A stretch of 61,384 bases of DNA from Roseitalea sp. (GCA_017642895.1 JAEPON010000022.1:1-61384); one strand, 5' to 3'; positions 17,747 through 27,465 are shown, counted from the first letter of the stretch. A program made the numbers and translations. The notes: generated from the sequence alone by a model not told the origin.

Positions 17747-19642
17747 CTAAAGTTCAAGCCTAACCCCCAATCGAGCCTCAACGCCCTGAAGCCAGCTGTC
17801 CAGACAGAGCAACATCCATACGCGTTGGGTCTCGATTTCATCCAGCGCGGGCACCCTTGTGAACGGGGAGTTCAAATAACGAGATATCTCCCTTTCAAGA
17901 TGGCCCGACCGAAACAGCCGCGTGATTGGCCGATCAGGCGCACCAAGGCGCTTTAGGAGCCAGCTTCTCAGTGGCCCACGCAGCCAGTGTGAGAGCGGCG
18001 TGGGAAATCCCCGCTTAGGTAGGGAGAAGAGCTCACGCGGCAAGACATTCTGCGCGGCCGCCTTGACCACAGACTTGAGCTCTCCGCTGTTCAGCTTGGT
18101 CCGAGGTGAAATCGTCGATGAGAAATCCACGACTGCGTTTCCAAGAAACGGCGTTCGAGCCTCAAGGGAATGGGCCATTGATATCTTGTCTTCCACAACC
18201 AGGAGCCCGGGCAGGTAGACGGTCATATAGGTCAAAAAGACCTTCTCGTACTCGGACTTCGCTCGCTCGGTGATTTGCTCGATTTCCGAAAACTGGCCAT
18301 GGTCGCGGACAGCTTCATATGCCGGATCCGTCAACGCGCGGCGCAGTCGCGAGTCGGAAAAGAGCAACGGAAGAACGCTCGACGACGCCCCTCCCATCAA
18401 CCGTCTGAGCATGAAATAAGCCAAGCGGGGCACTTCCGACGGCTTGATGGATTTCAGCAGTTCAATGAAGACAGTTGACCGATCCGCGTCGAGCAATCCG
18501 GCAAGCTTGAATATTGGATAACCGGAGAAGAGCTCGTCCCCGCCGTGACCGGTCAGTATGACCTTGAACTCGCGGGCAGCGGCCGCGGCGACCACATATT
18601 GCGAGAACGCGCCGCTGCCCATGCGCGGCTCGTCCAAGTGGTAGATCAGATCGTCCAGAGATCGTTCGAGCTCGTCGGGTTTGATATCGACCTCGTTGAG
18701 CGGGATGCCGATGTGGTTGGCGACAATTCGTGCGCCAGCAACCTCATCGTACCACCCACCGATTGCGAACTGGCCAGTGAACGCAATTGGAGGATCTGAC
18801 AGAGTTTCCGCCGCCTTTGCAGCAACCATCGTGGAATCGAAGCCGGAGCTAAGATACGATGCAACCGGGACATCACTCATCAAATGACGGCGAACCGAGG
18901 CGGCGAGAACCGCATCGAACTCGGACACAGTCTCGCCGAAGGTCGAGCCGCACTGGTTGTCTAGGATCTTCGGGCGCCAGTACTCGGTGATCTCGACGCC
19001 ACCGGCAGAAACTCTTGCGAAATTTCCAGGTTTCAAGAGCGACACGCCTGCGAACAAGGTGCGATCGCCAAGCAGATTCTGAAAACGAAGATATTGGCTC
19101 AACCCGACCGGGTCGATCCGCCAGCGTGATCGGCCTGCCGCAGCCAGAAGCGCCTTAATCTCCGAGGCAAAGAGGAAATTACCGGACTCTTGATCCTCCA
19201 GGTAATAGAGTGGCTTGATGCCCAACCTGTCCCTGGCGACAAAGAGGGCGTCGGCTGCTACATCATACAAACCCAAGGCAAACATACCGTCAAAGCGATG
19301 AAAAGCGTCGGCGCCATATTCACGATATGCGTGAATAACAACTTCGCTGTCGCTGTTTGACATGAACCTGGCGCCGCGTGCTTCCAATTCAGCCCGGAGC
19401 GCGGGGTAATTGTAGATCTCTCCGTTGACCGTCGCGATCAGGCGCCCGTCTTCGGAAACGATCGGCTGATGACCCGCAGGGGACAAGTCCATAATCGACA
19501 GTCGCCGATGGCCGAGCGACACAGTTTCACCATGCCACTGACCCTCATCATCCGGTCCTCTGTGTTGGAGTTGACCAAGCATCCGCGCGATGAGCGTCGG
19601 GCGATTCTGACCGTGCGTGCGCGCGCCGCATATCCCGCACAT
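17747..19642 (-). CDS. Asparagine-synthase-like amidotransferase (copy 2)
   Basis: A 631-residue AsnB-like protein. The ATG at 19642 is chosen because it places the catalytic Cys at position 2 (MCGICGARTH); the codon before it (TTG) would destroy the N-terminal nucleophile. The glutaminase domain has LQHRGPDDEG and NGEIYNYPALR; LTGHGGDELFSGYP and KISMAHSLEARTPFLGN lie in the synthase domain. The PP-loop reads SSGFDST (residues 265-271) rather than the usual SGGxDS, a variant seen in divergent members. Its ATG shares a base with the stop of the GT2 gene, so they are coupled. It is clearly not a recent duplicate of copy 1 or 3. Confidence 0.85.
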   Translation of the reverse strand: MCGICGARTHGQNRPTLIARMLGQLQHRGPDDEGQWHGETVSLGHRRLSIMDLSPAGHQPIVSEDGRLIATVNGEIYNYPALRAELEARGARFMSNSDSEVVIHAYREYGADAFHRFDGMFALGLYDVAADALFVARDRLGIKPLYYLEDQESGNFLFASEIKALLAAAGRSRWRIDPVGLSQYLRFQNLLGDRTLFAGVSLLKPGNFARVSAGGVEITEYWRPKILDNQCGSTFGETVSEFDAVLAASVRRHLMSDVPVASYLSSGFDSTMVAAKAAETLSDPPIAFTGQFAIGGWYDEVAGARIVANHIGIPLNEVDIKPDELERSLDDLIYHLDEPRMGSGAFSQYVVAAAAAREFKVILTGHGGDELFSGYPIFKLAGLLDADRSTVFIELLKSIKPSEVPRLAYFMLRRLMGGASSSVLPLLFSDSRLRRALTDPAYEAVRDHGQFSEIEQITERAKSEYEKVFLTYMTVYLPGLLVVEDKISMAHSLEARTPFLGNAVVDFSSTISPRTKLNSGELKSVVKAAAQNVLPRELFSLPKRGFPTPLSHWLRGPLRSWLLKRLGAPDRPITRLFRSGHLEREISRYLNSPFTRVPALDEIETQRVWMLLCLDSWLQGVEARLGVRLEL

Positions 19643-20715
19643 CAAGCTTTGCCGTTTTTCTCTAGATGCTTGATCCGCTCGTTCATGCGGCTGAGCAATA
19701 CGTACAGCTCATCGTGATTTTTCTTGTTCTGCTGGGAGGCGAAATAGAAAGCCAAAAAGATGATCGACAGCACAAGGGAGAATATCATGACGAGAAAGGT
19801 GAGTTCACCCTGGAGCAACGTCTCCCTCACCGCACCAAACAGGTAACCGAGGCCGAACTGATCGAGATGCGCCACGCGGTCGAGAAAGGCCAAAAACAGC
19901 ATCACAGCGCATAGCAATGCAATCGAGAGGAGCCCCGCCACCGGCGCGCTCAGTATTGTTCCAGGCCTCAGGACGTAGCTGTAGACAAGATGTGACGCGA
20001 TCGTGCCCGACATTGAAAGAAACGGCAGCCGTCCCAAAATGCTCCTCTTCTTGCGATGATCGCGGCTTCTGTCTCTCCATTTCAGGTGGGCCGGGACTTC
20101 GACGATCCTCATTCCGAACAGTTCGGCCTTCTGGATGATCTCAAGGTGCAAGTCCTTTCCGTCGTTGATGAGCTCCATGGCTTCAATGGCGGCTCGCCGG
20201 TAACCGCGGACGACGCATGTTACCGTGTGAACGTCAGACTTGATACCGACGCTCAAGACCCTGTTGCCCCAACGAGACATCAAAGCACGGCTGAACGGGA
20301 CGTTCGTGACCGTCCCGTCGGGATGATAGGCAGAGGCCAAGGTGATGTCCGCCTCGTCCGCCACAAGCGGCCCGAGCAGCCGGGGTATATGCTCGGGCGA
20401 GTAAGAAAGATCGGCATCCAGGCAAATCAGGTACTGGCCGCGCGCGGCCGCGAACCCGGTTCGGATGGCCTTGCCTCTTCCCTGATTGTACTTGTGCGTC
20501 GAGACCTGCAGCTCGGGATGTGTCTCCGCGTGCTGCTTGAGGAGATCAGCCATGCCATCGGTCGAGCCATCATCGACCACGACAATCTCGTACCTCGTCT
20601 CGGGCATCTCCCGGCCCATAAAGGCCTGAAGCTCGCCCAAGTTGCGAACAATTATCGAAGCCTCGTTGTAGGCTGGGATGACGAGGCTCAAAGCTACGTC
20701 GGACTCTTTGCTCAT
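19642..20715 (-). CDS. Family 2 glycosyltransferase of polyprenyl-phosphate-sugar synthase type, with C-terminal membrane helices
   Basis: A 357-residue GT-A enzyme. The N-terminal catalytic domain has SLVIPAYNEASIIVRNL, EIVVVDDGSTDGMADLL, QGRGKAIRTGF and LDADLSYSPEHIPRL, the DPM1/ALG5/GtrB pattern. Two or three hydrophobic segments follow from about residue 255 to 335, then a charged helical tail ending HLEKNGKA. Such enzymes transfer a sugar from a nucleotide donor to polyprenyl phosphate, giving donors for periplasmic GT-C enzymes. The divergent neighbour at 20891 is a large polytopic membrane protein that could be such a GT-C partner. It is the first gene of the minus-strand block. Confidence 0.82.
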   Translation of the reverse strand: MSKESDVALSLVIPAYNEASIIVRNLGELQAFMGREMPETRYEIVVVDDGSTDGMADLLKQHAETHPELQVSTHKYNQGRGKAIRTGFAAARGQYLICLDADLSYSPEHIPRLLGPLVADEADITLASAYHPDGTVTNVPFSRALMSRWGNRVLSVGIKSDVHTVTCVVRGYRRAAIEAMELINDGKDLHLEIIQKAELFGMRIVEVPAHLKWRDRSRDHRKKRSILGRLPFLSMSGTIASHLVYSYVLRPGTILSAPVAGLLSIALLCAVMLFLAFLDRVAHLDQFGLGYLFGAVRETLLQGELTFLVMIFSLVLSIIFLAFYFASQQNKKNHDELYVLLSRMNERIKHLEKNGKA

Positions 20716-20890
20716 CTCGTCGTTCCGGGGTGGGTCGCCACGGGCGGCACCATCTGTCCAACAACCTTGCCGGTGTCAAGGCTACGCTAGCTCTTCTGGT
20801 CTGGCGCGAACTGATCTCCATGGGTGCATTTCCCCGGTGTTCATCAATGTTGTCCGGCGAGCCGGTGAATCATCTGGATGAGCAACTGGC

Positions 20891-23008
20891 TTGTGCCGAC
20901 CTATACCTTGTACGGTCACTTGCTGTTGCAAGCTCCGGCGGACACGTGCAATAGGCCAATCGGCGCCAGATACACGTCCACGCCGTCCAAATGCCGTTGA
21001 CGATGGTGAGACGGAGAAAGTCCTGAAACAAGAGCAGACATTTGAGCTGGCGGGGAACCGCGTACAGCCACCAGGTGTGCGCGGACTTTGGCCATTAGCC
21101 GCGACAAGTGCGATCATCGCGGCAATCGTGTACCACAGGACTTCTCACTTGGACTTGGAAGCCGCGACTATGGGGCTTTCGCCCGAACAGGTCGCGATGG
21201 TGACGAACCACCCTGATCTGTTTGCTGGCGACTTCCCCAGTGGTGCTCGCGAAGCGCTAAAATCCATTGTCTTTCAAGTCTACCCAGTCGCCGAACGCAT
21301 GGGTTTGGACTTAACCGCTGTTTGGGGCGTCATGATCTCGCTCGAGATCGTCGCCTTTGCTGCCGCGGTGATCTGGGCGACAAAACGCCTTTTTCCCGGC
21401 ACTTCGATGGTGATAGCGGCGACGGCGGCGGTTGTCTTCACGGCGGGCTCATTGATCACGCCCGACCTTGCAAGGTTCAAGTTCCCCCATTTCGGCTGGG
21501 TCTATGGATTTGCGCATGCGGGTGCACTGGTCGTTGTCGCCGAGACCATCCGGTCGCGATATGTTGCCGCCTCCGTCTTCCTGACGGCCACCTTCATGAT
21601 CCACCCGATTGCGGCGGCCTTGGCGGGAGCGTTCAGTCTCGCCGCGACAGCGGTGAAGCTGTTCGACTATCGGAACTTGCAAGTCCGGAGCATCCTGATT
21701 GCTGGTATCATCGCGGCAGTAGGATGCAGCGCATGGCTTGGCTGGCTATCCAGTGAAGGCAACATAACCGGCCAAGGCGTCGATACTCGGACCTTTGTCG
21801 CCTTTGTTCGCGCTCACAACTTCCACTGGTTTCCGTCCTACATGGGCGTCTACTGGGAGAACCATCACGCTCATCTTTTACCGCTCCTGTCGACCCTGGC
21901 CCTGATTGCCTGGGCACTGGGGAGACAACCGCCGGAAGACCTGGGTGTTGTGCGGCAGGTGTCAGCCGGCATCCTCGCAATGATGGTGCTGTGTGTGATC
22001 GGGCTGATCAATGCCGAACTGGCGCAATCGCCCTTTCTCATTAAGCTCGCGCTCCATCGGGCAGACACGCTGGCGCTGTTGGTCGGCGGAATTGTAATTG
22101 TCCGAGCCCTTGCGTATGACTTAGTCTCTAACGACCCGATCGAGCGGGCTCTCGCCGGCTACCTGCTGATCCTGCCCCTTGTTGCGCCACTTGGACTGGC
22201 TCCGCTGCCCGTTGCACTTCGCGTGGCGTACGCGGCCCTCAAAGCGGGACGGCCGACCGAATGGAGACTGTCGCTTGGCCTGGCCGTCAGCATCGTCGTA
22301 CTGATCGTCTTCTTGATCGTCTTCTATGGGCTCAATGAGCTTATCGATCCCGTCAACCAGGCCGCGTACACCGGCATTCCGCAACAAAACGCGGTTGCGT
22401 TGGCGCTTGCCGGCGCGGCGGCCGCACTATGGCCCCACGTCGCGCCAATGTCCCGGCGAATCCCTGTCGGGCATATGCTGTTCCTGGCGATCGTCGCGCT
22501 TTCCGTGTTCAATGCAGACAAGGTCCGTACGTTCAACAGCAGCAATCTCGTCGCGCGTGGAGAGAACGCCTTGGCCGCACAGCTCTGGGCTCGCAAAAAC
22601 ACGCCCGAAGCATCCTTGTTTATGATCGACCCGGGCCTCTATTACATGTGGCGCGACAAGTCTCACCGGCCCTCGTTCGGTACGCCAAGTGAATGGCTGT
22701 TCATCTCGTTGATGTACAACACACAGGCGGATATCTTCGAGGAAGGCCTGCGGCGCTATAACGCTTTGGGATTGGAGACACCGAGCTATGTGTACAATCC
22801 ACCGTCCCGCCGGATGGTTCCGCAATTGGAGAGGCTTGTTGGCGATGCCGTGGAGAGCTATTACGCGCTTTCGGCGACGGCGTTGCGGCAGTTGGCGGAT
22901 GAGTTCGGCATTGATTACTTCGTCTTTCGGACGGAGATGGTGCCGGACGGGGCGCCTCTGGGTGAGGTCTATAGGAACGCCCATTTCGTGATTGCCCAAG
23001 CACAGTGA
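20891..23008 (+). CDS. Large polytopic membrane protein, possible GT-C glycosyltransferase
   Basis: A protein of up to 705 residues that I cannot assign to a named family. After a polar N-terminus it has a first helix (about LWPLAATSAIIAAIVYH), a loop with acidic residues (SHLDLEAATMGLSPEQ), roughly 11-12 further helices, and a soluble C-terminal domain of about 170 residues (LWARKNTPEASLFMIDPGLY onward). The acidic first loop and large C-terminal domain are like GT-C transferases that use polyprenyl-phosphate sugars. The first 60 residues are Cys/Arg-rich and look non-coding, so GTG 21077, just before helix 1, may be the true start. It is the first gene of a coupled plus-strand operon. Confidence 0.6.
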   Translation: MCRPIPCTVTCCCKLRRTRAIGQSAPDTRPRRPNAVDDGETEKVLKQEQTFELAGNRVQPPGVRGLWPLAATSAIIAAIVYHRTSHLDLEAATMGLSPEQVAMVTNHPDLFAGDFPSGAREALKSIVFQVYPVAERMGLDLTAVWGVMISLEIVAFAAAVIWATKRLFPGTSMVIAATAAVVFTAGSLITPDLARFKFPHFGWVYGFAHAGALVVVAETIRSRYVAASVFLTATFMIHPIAAALAGAFSLAATAVKLFDYRNLQVRSILIAGIIAAVGCSAWLGWLSSEGNITGQGVDTRTFVAFVRAHNFHWFPSYMGVYWENHHAHLLPLLSTLALIAWALGRQPPEDLGVVRQVSAGILAMMVLCVIGLINAELAQSPFLIKLALHRADTLALLVGGIVIVRALAYDLVSNDPIERALAGYLLILPLVAPLGLAPLPVALRVAYAALKAGRPTEWRLSLGLAVSIVVLIVFLIVFYGLNELIDPVNQAAYTGIPQQNAVALALAGAAAALWPHVAPMSRRIPVGHMLFLAIVALSVFNADKVRTFNSSNLVARGENALAAQLWARKNTPEASLFMIDPGLYYMWRDKSHRPSFGTPSEWLFISLMYNTQADIFEEGLRRYNALGLETPSYVYNPPSRRMVPQLERLVGDAVESYYALSATALRQLADEFGIDYFVFRTEMVPDGAPLGEVYRNAHFVIAQAQ

Positions 23009-23820
23009 GCATCGCACTAAACCCAGGATCAAGGCGTCAGAGAATGGCCTATGTGCGCCTCGCACGGCATCTTCCATCATCCTTTCAGACGGCGCTCTTC
23101 GGAGACCGGGCGAGACATGGCCCGGTCGCCGCGGACGATGACCAGGATTGGCAGTTGTGGCGGAAGATCGATCTGGCCTTTTACGACCAAAACCAGCGAA
23201 CATCCGTCGGATCGCTCGTCAACACGTCCGGTTACCGGATCATGAAGCGCGTGAGCCTGGAAGGCCTTACAGTTCTAGAGATTGGACCGGGCAATCTCGA
23301 CCACATTAGCCAATGGCGCGGCAAACCGACCAAGTTCATTGCGATCGATATCAACGAGGGATTCCTGAGGCGCGCCACCGATGCTCTTGAGCGTCACCAC
23401 GTTCCCTACGAAGCTGTGGTTACGAGTGCTGCGTCGGGAGGTCAGCTCGATCTGGAGAGCGACTCGGTGGACGTGGTTTTGTCGTTCTACAGCCTCGAGC
23501 ACCTGCACCCGCTGGGTAGCTATACGGACGAAGCCCACCGGGTGCTCAAACCTGGCGGGCGACTTGTCGGCGCGATACCCTGTGAAGGTGGCATCGGTTG
23601 GGGCCTTGGTCGCTATCTGACCACTCGCAAATGGCTGCTTGCTAACGGCATCTCGGACCCGGGAAAAATCATCTCCTGGGAACATCCCAATTTTGCCGAC
23701 ACCATTCTGTCGGATCTCAGCGAGAAGTTCGTGCCGCACCATGTCGGCTTCTGGCCGTTCGTTCTACCTGTGATCGATCTGAACTTGGTGGCGACGTTCG
23801 TGATGATGAAGTCGGACTAG
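23005..23820 (+). CDS. SAM-dependent class I methyltransferase
   Basis: A 271-residue protein with a Methyltransf_11-type domain at about residues 85-195. Motif I is LTVLEIGPGNLDHI, the acidic residue at the end of strand 2 lies in FIAIDINEGFL, motif II is SVDVVLSFYSLEHLHPLG, and motif III is VLKPGGRLVGAIP. The N-terminal ~80 residues contain DLAFYDQNQRTSVGSLV. It starts with GTG 23005, overlapping the previous TGA by four bases, so it is translationally coupled to the membrane-protein gene. In this setting it probably methylates a sugar or a lipid-linked glycan end (inference). Confidence 0.75.
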   Translation: MSIALNPGSRRQRMAYVRLARHLPSSFQTALFGDRARHGPVAADDDQDWQLWRKIDLAFYDQNQRTSVGSLVNTSGYRIMKRVSLEGLTVLEIGPGNLDHISQWRGKPTKFIAIDINEGFLRRATDALERHHVPYEAVVTSAASGGQLDLESDSVDVVLSFYSLEHLHPLGSYTDEAHRVLKPGGRLVGAIPCEGGIGWGLGRYLTTRKWLLANGISDPGKIISWEHPNFADTILSDLSEKFVPHHVGFWPFVLPVIDLNLVATFVMMKSD

Positions 23821-23830
23821 CGGACGGGCG

Positions 23831-24844
23831 ATGACAGTCCCGATCAATGACGAAGCCGAGGCACGGGCAACGCTTTATCTGGCCCCGGACGTTGTGGCCG
23901 CTCTGGCACAGGTGTATGGGTGCCAACCCCTGCCGTTGGGCATGGAATGGGACGGCAACCCAATTCATGCCTACCGGGTTCGAAGACCGGGAACCGACCG
24001 CATCTTGCTTGCCCCGTTCAACTTTCAACCGATCCTTCACAACCACGCCGACGACATCGCAAAGGCCGTCGTGTCGTTGGCGAAGCGGACGGGCCCCAAG
24101 ACAAGCGCTCGAATCAAGCTGCATCGACCTCTGGACGCGGACCTTGTCAAAGAACTGGGCCTCACCCCTTCGGTCGATGGCTTAGAGACGCTTGTGCGGC
24201 TTGATGGTGGACTGGATGCCGTGCGTGGTAGAATGCGAAAGCGGCACCGGTCAAAGCTGAGACCGGTCCAGCGGCTGGCCACCGAGGCGCAGATCGCGAT
24301 CAGGAGGTTCGACGACAATGAGACATTGGGCCGCTTCTACCCACTGATGGTAGAGGCCTATCGAGACAAGCATCGCATGCTGGCACAACCATTGTCGATC
24401 TTTCAGCGCCTGCTGGTTGCCGGCGACGCCGACCGCGGTATGCACGGTTATGCTGCAGTCGATCAGGCGACAGGAGAACTGGCTGGCGGAATCTTGCTGC
24501 TGACCGATCAGACACAATGGTGCTATGGTTGGGGCGCAAATCGTGCGCTCTATGCGGAACACGAAATCGGAACCCTGCTCCTTTCCCAAGCCTTGTCGGA
24601 CGCCATCCAGAGCGGCGCCCGCGTATTTAGCCTCGGCATGTCAGCCGTGAGCCAGAGCGGGCTCCGGCAATACAAGCGAGGTTGGGGCGGCGAAGAGCAT
24701 GAGGTCCATACATATCATTTCCGCGAGCCAGCATCATCGGTTGACCTTCACAGCGATTTCGCTTTCGCAAAGCGGGTGATCGCGATGACACCTTTACCGG
24801 TCCTGCGCGGTCTTTCACCGGTTGCCGTCAGATGGCTTGTATGA
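23831..24844 (+). CDS. FemAB/GNAT-like acyltransferase
   Basis: A 337-residue protein with the double-GNAT look of the FemAB/BioF2-like (GNAT_6) group. The first half carries VRGRMRKRHRSKLRPVQRLA and the second half FYPLMVEAYRDKHRMLAQPL, then a conserved strand-turn region TGELAGGILLLTDQTQWCYG, WGANRALYAEHEIGTLL and SLGMSAVSQSGLRQYKRGWG. Similar proteins in exopolysaccharide loci are proposed to transfer acyl or aminoacyl groups to sugar amines. It lies 10 bases after the methyltransferase gene and before the formyltransferase fusion. Donor and substrate are unknown. Confidence 0.68.
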   Translation: MTVPINDEAEARATLYLAPDVVAALAQVYGCQPLPLGMEWDGNPIHAYRVRRPGTDRILLAPFNFQPILHNHADDIAKAVVSLAKRTGPKTSARIKLHRPLDADLVKELGLTPSVDGLETLVRLDGGLDAVRGRMRKRHRSKLRPVQRLATEAQIAIRRFDDNETLGRFYPLMVEAYRDKHRMLAQPLSIFQRLLVAGDADRGMHGYAAVDQATGELAGGILLLTDQTQWCYGWGANRALYAEHEIGTLLLSQALSDAIQSGARVFSLGMSAVSQSGLRQYKRGWGGEEHEVHTYHFREPASSVDLHSDFAFAKRVIAMTPLPVLRGLSPVAVRWLV

Positions 24845-24872
24845 AGGGCATTGCCGCGAAGCACAGGAACCA

Positions 24873-26423
24873 ATGATCGCACCGATGGCAGACAACCCAC
24901 CGATGAAAGGCAAAAGCCCCTCCGAGGCCGATCGGGAAAGCGGAGCGCGGGCCGATGCAAAGAGAATTGTAGTTCTTTCCGGCAATTCGCCGCTCGCCAA
25001 CATGATGCTCAAGAAATATGTTGACGCTTTCTCTCGCGAACGATTGCTGATTATCCAGGAAAAGCCGAAAGGCCTTAGCAGGCTGTGGCGGTTCGTCTCA
25101 CGCCGCTACAAGCGCCGTGGGCTGGTGAGCGTGGCGGATGCATTGATAATGCGAGCCGTCCAAGTCGTGACGGGCTCCGAGTCCTCACAGATGAGCGTCG
25201 AGCCGGACCATGTCGTCGCCTCCGTGAATGACAAAATTGTCGCGGATTTTATTGAGCAAAACAACCCATCGACCGTGTTGTTGAACATCTGCCTTCTTCT
25301 TAGTGCCGATCAACTCGATCGCATCGACGCGCCGGTGTTGAACGTGCACAACGGCGTTGCACCGCGCTATCGCGGCTCCGGCAACATACCAGCCATGGCG
25401 GAAGACAATTTCGATCTTGTTGGCGCCACGCTGCACCGCGTCGATGCCGGGGTCGATACGGGCCAACGCATTGCCGTAGCGGTCTTTGACCCGATTTCGG
25501 AAGCGGTCCCGTTCCAAGACATCGACCACCTCGCCTTTGAACGTGGCGCGGAGTTGGCGATCGGCTACATCGAACGTGGCGAAAAGGCAATTCCGCAAGC
25601 GGCGTGCGCTCTTGTTGATCGCTTCTATCCTTACCCCGGCTTGTCGATGTGGCTACGTGCGCGTCGGAACTACCATCGGCGGGTGGAACGCAGTTCAATT
25701 TCGACGGCCGAGGCGAACTGGCGGCGATCGTTTGCCAAGCGGGCCAAGACAGATACGCTCCCGCTTCACGAGCGGCTGCACTGGAGCGACGGCGCCTCTT
25801 TGGAGTGGCGAGACGAGACGATCATGGGAGCCATCAACCGGGTTACTCCGAAAGATGGCGCGGTCCTCGATGTCGGGTGCGGCGAAGCGCGGCTCAGTTC
25901 GTCGCTTGGCGACTATCGCTATTTCGGCTGCGACGCATGCGCCGAGTTTTTGCTACTTGCCTCGACGCGCAGTGTGGTCGCAGCAGAGGCACAATCTCTC
26001 CCGTTTCGATCTTGCGCTTTCGACACTGTCTGCGCCATCGGCCTCTTCCAGCATTTGACAAATGTTCAAGCCGTTGCCGATGAGATCGGCCGGATCACGA
26101 GACCCGGCGGGACAATCCTGATAAACACACTTCGCCAATTCGGCATACTCGAGCTCTTACTCATCGCCGCTGCATCTTTGCTGAATCCGGCGAGGTTGAG
26201 GCTTGTCGCGGCAATCTGGCGGCGCGAGTTCGGGAGCACGCTGCCCGACGGGACACTTGTGGCCAGGCGCTTCAGGGTTCGCGAAATCGCCCGCTCGTTC
26301 GGAGTGAGAAGAAGAGATATGCAGGTGACATTTCACGGCGGTCTTTTCGGACCGGTCTTTGCGCGCGAGATCACAGTCGAACTCAATGCCTCGGTTCAGA
26401 ACGCACAGAAGAGTGCTTTGTAG
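24873..26423 (+). CDS. Formyltransferase-methyltransferase fusion protein
   Basis: A 516-residue two-domain protein. Residues ~30-250 are a formyl_trans_N-type domain with the catalytic triad equivalents Asn157, His159 (VLNVHNG) and Asp195 (DAGVDTG), as in Fmt, ArnA and sugar N-formyltransferases using N10-formyl-THF. Residues ~300-470 are a class I methyltransferase with motif I VLDVGCGEAR (331-340), FDTVCAIGLFQHL and ITRPGGTILINTL. ATG 24873 is preferred because AGGA lies five bases upstream; an earlier TTG at 24822 overlaps the previous gene. Its stop TAG shares a base with the next GTG. It probably formylates and methylates an amino sugar, using an amine made by one of the DegT enzymes (inference). 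Confidence 0.8.
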   Translation: MIAPMADNPPMKGKSPSEADRESGARADAKRIVVLSGNSPLANMMLKKYVDAFSRERLLIIQEKPKGLSRLWRFVSRRYKRRGLVSVADALIMRAVQVVTGSESSQMSVEPDHVVASVNDKIVADFIEQNNPSTVLLNICLLLSADQLDRIDAPVLNVHNGVAPRYRGSGNIPAMAEDNFDLVGATLHRVDAGVDTGQRIAVAVFDPISEAVPFQDIDHLAFERGAELAIGYIERGEKAIPQAACALVDRFYPYPGLSMWLRARRNYHRRVERSSISTAEANWRRSFAKRAKTDTLPLHERLHWSDGASLEWRDETIMGAINRVTPKDGAVLDVGCGEARLSSSLGDYRYFGCDACAEFLLLASTRSVVAAEAQSLPFRSCAFDTVCAIGLFQHLTNVQAVADEIGRITRPGGTILINTLRQFGILELLLIAAASLLNPARLRLVAAIWRREFGSTLPDGTLVARRFRVREIARSFGVRRRDMQVTFHGGLFGPVFAREITVELNASVQNAQKSAL

Positions 26424-27409
26424 TGCGATCACCAGATAGGCAGCCTGTTCGTCGGTCTCGCTGGCCAGGGATCGTTGGCCGGTTCGGTCTATGGCTCGGT
26501 GTGCTTACCATCGTCGCGTTCGCATTCGGCGAATTGTCAGCGGACAGCCTCTTCGTCGTTCTCGCGGTGCAACCGATCAATCTGCTTGCATTGCTGTTCG
26601 TGGCCCTGCGGTTCAGGGCTTTGTCTGGCAGCTCAGTCCCGCTTTGGCCGAGCACGAAGGCTGCCGCACTTTCAAGCTCGCTTCTCTATGTATTTCCCAC
26701 GCGAATCTCAGAACTCGTCAAACCTGTCTATCTCGCCGCCCAGTGCAACCTGTCGCTTCTGCGCGGTACGGCGTTGCTGGCAATGGAACGCTTCATCGAC
26801 GTGCTAATCGTTGCGTCGTTGCTCGGACTCGGCGCCATGTTGCTGGCCAACGAACAAATGGGTTCGGCCTTGCTGGTCTGGGGCAGCATCGCTTCGGCAG
26901 TGATTCTTGTTTGTTTGGCAGTTCTTTTTTTTCCCGATCGTGTCCAATCGGTGGCGTCCTTTCTGCCGAGCCAATGGCTCAAAGATGTCGCCGCCCGGTT
27001 TGTAGAAGAGATGCGACTTACTGTGTCGCCCGACCGCGTGGTGCTGGCCTTTTTCTGGAGTTCCCTTGCATGGATGGCATCGTTCGTCGTCGTCCATATA
27101 GTGATTAACGTCAGCGGCAGCATTCCACTCACCCAATCGCAGTCGTTTCTCGTTTTCGTGGCGGGGACGGTCGGCATTGCCGCAGCCGTGGTTCCTGGCG
27201 GTCTTGGCACCTTTGAGGCGGCCATCGTCGTTTCGCTGGCTGCCCATGGCTACACTGTTGGTGAAGCGCTGGCGCTTTCGGTCCTGCTGCGCGCGGCCAA
27301 TCTGGGTTTTGTGCCACTCCTCGCCGCATGGACGATTGTGCGTGACGGTGTCGGCTTGGCAGCTCTCGCAAAAGAAATCCGGAAGCTGCGGGAGCAGGTC
27401 CGCAACTGA
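26423..27409 (+). CDS. UPF0104/LPG-synthase-TM-type membrane protein
   Basis: A 328-residue integral membrane protein with about eight helices. It belongs to the flippase-like part of lysylphosphatidylglycerol synthase (UPF0104/AglD-like) by its conserved features: YVFPTRISELVKPVYLA near residue 90 (the P-x-R-x-G/S-E motif), RGTALLAMERFIDVLIV, and VVPGGLGTFEAAIVVSLAA near residue 260. Members are linked to transport or processing of polyprenyl-phosphate lipids. It starts with GTG 26423, sharing a base with the previous stop, and ends the third block. A role in flipping the lipid-linked donor made by the GT2 at 19642 is possible but unproven. Confidence 0.75.
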   Translation: MRSPDRQPVRRSRWPGIVGRFGLWLGVLTIVAFAFGELSADSLFVVLAVQPINLLALLFVALRFRALSGSSVPLWPSTKAAALSSSLLYVFPTRISELVKPVYLAAQCNLSLLRGTALLAMERFIDVLIVASLLGLGAMLLANEQMGSALLVWGSIASAVILVCLAVLFFPDRVQSVASFLPSQWLKDVAARFVEEMRLTVSPDRVVLAFFWSSLAWMASFVVVHIVINVSGSIPLTQSQSFLVFVAGTVGIAAAVVPGGLGTFEAAIVVSLAAHGYTVGEALALSVLLRAANLGFVPLLAAWTIVRDGVGLAALAKEIRKLREQVRN

Positions 27410-27465
27410 CATCGGTGCCGATGGTTGCCGATCGCTGGTGCTTGGCCGCGGACAACCATGTCGAG

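Noticed and set aside
15724..19642. Asparagine biosynthesis as the role of the AsnB-like genes
   Set aside because: Three copies inside a glycan locus make sugar amidation more likely; biosynthetic asparagine synthetase is normally single and elsewhere.
27410..27465. A terminator hairpin between the convergent UPF0104 and DegT genes
   Set aside because: CATCGG/CCGATG (27410-27423) allows at most a 5-base stem with a 4-base loop and no T-run, too weak to call.
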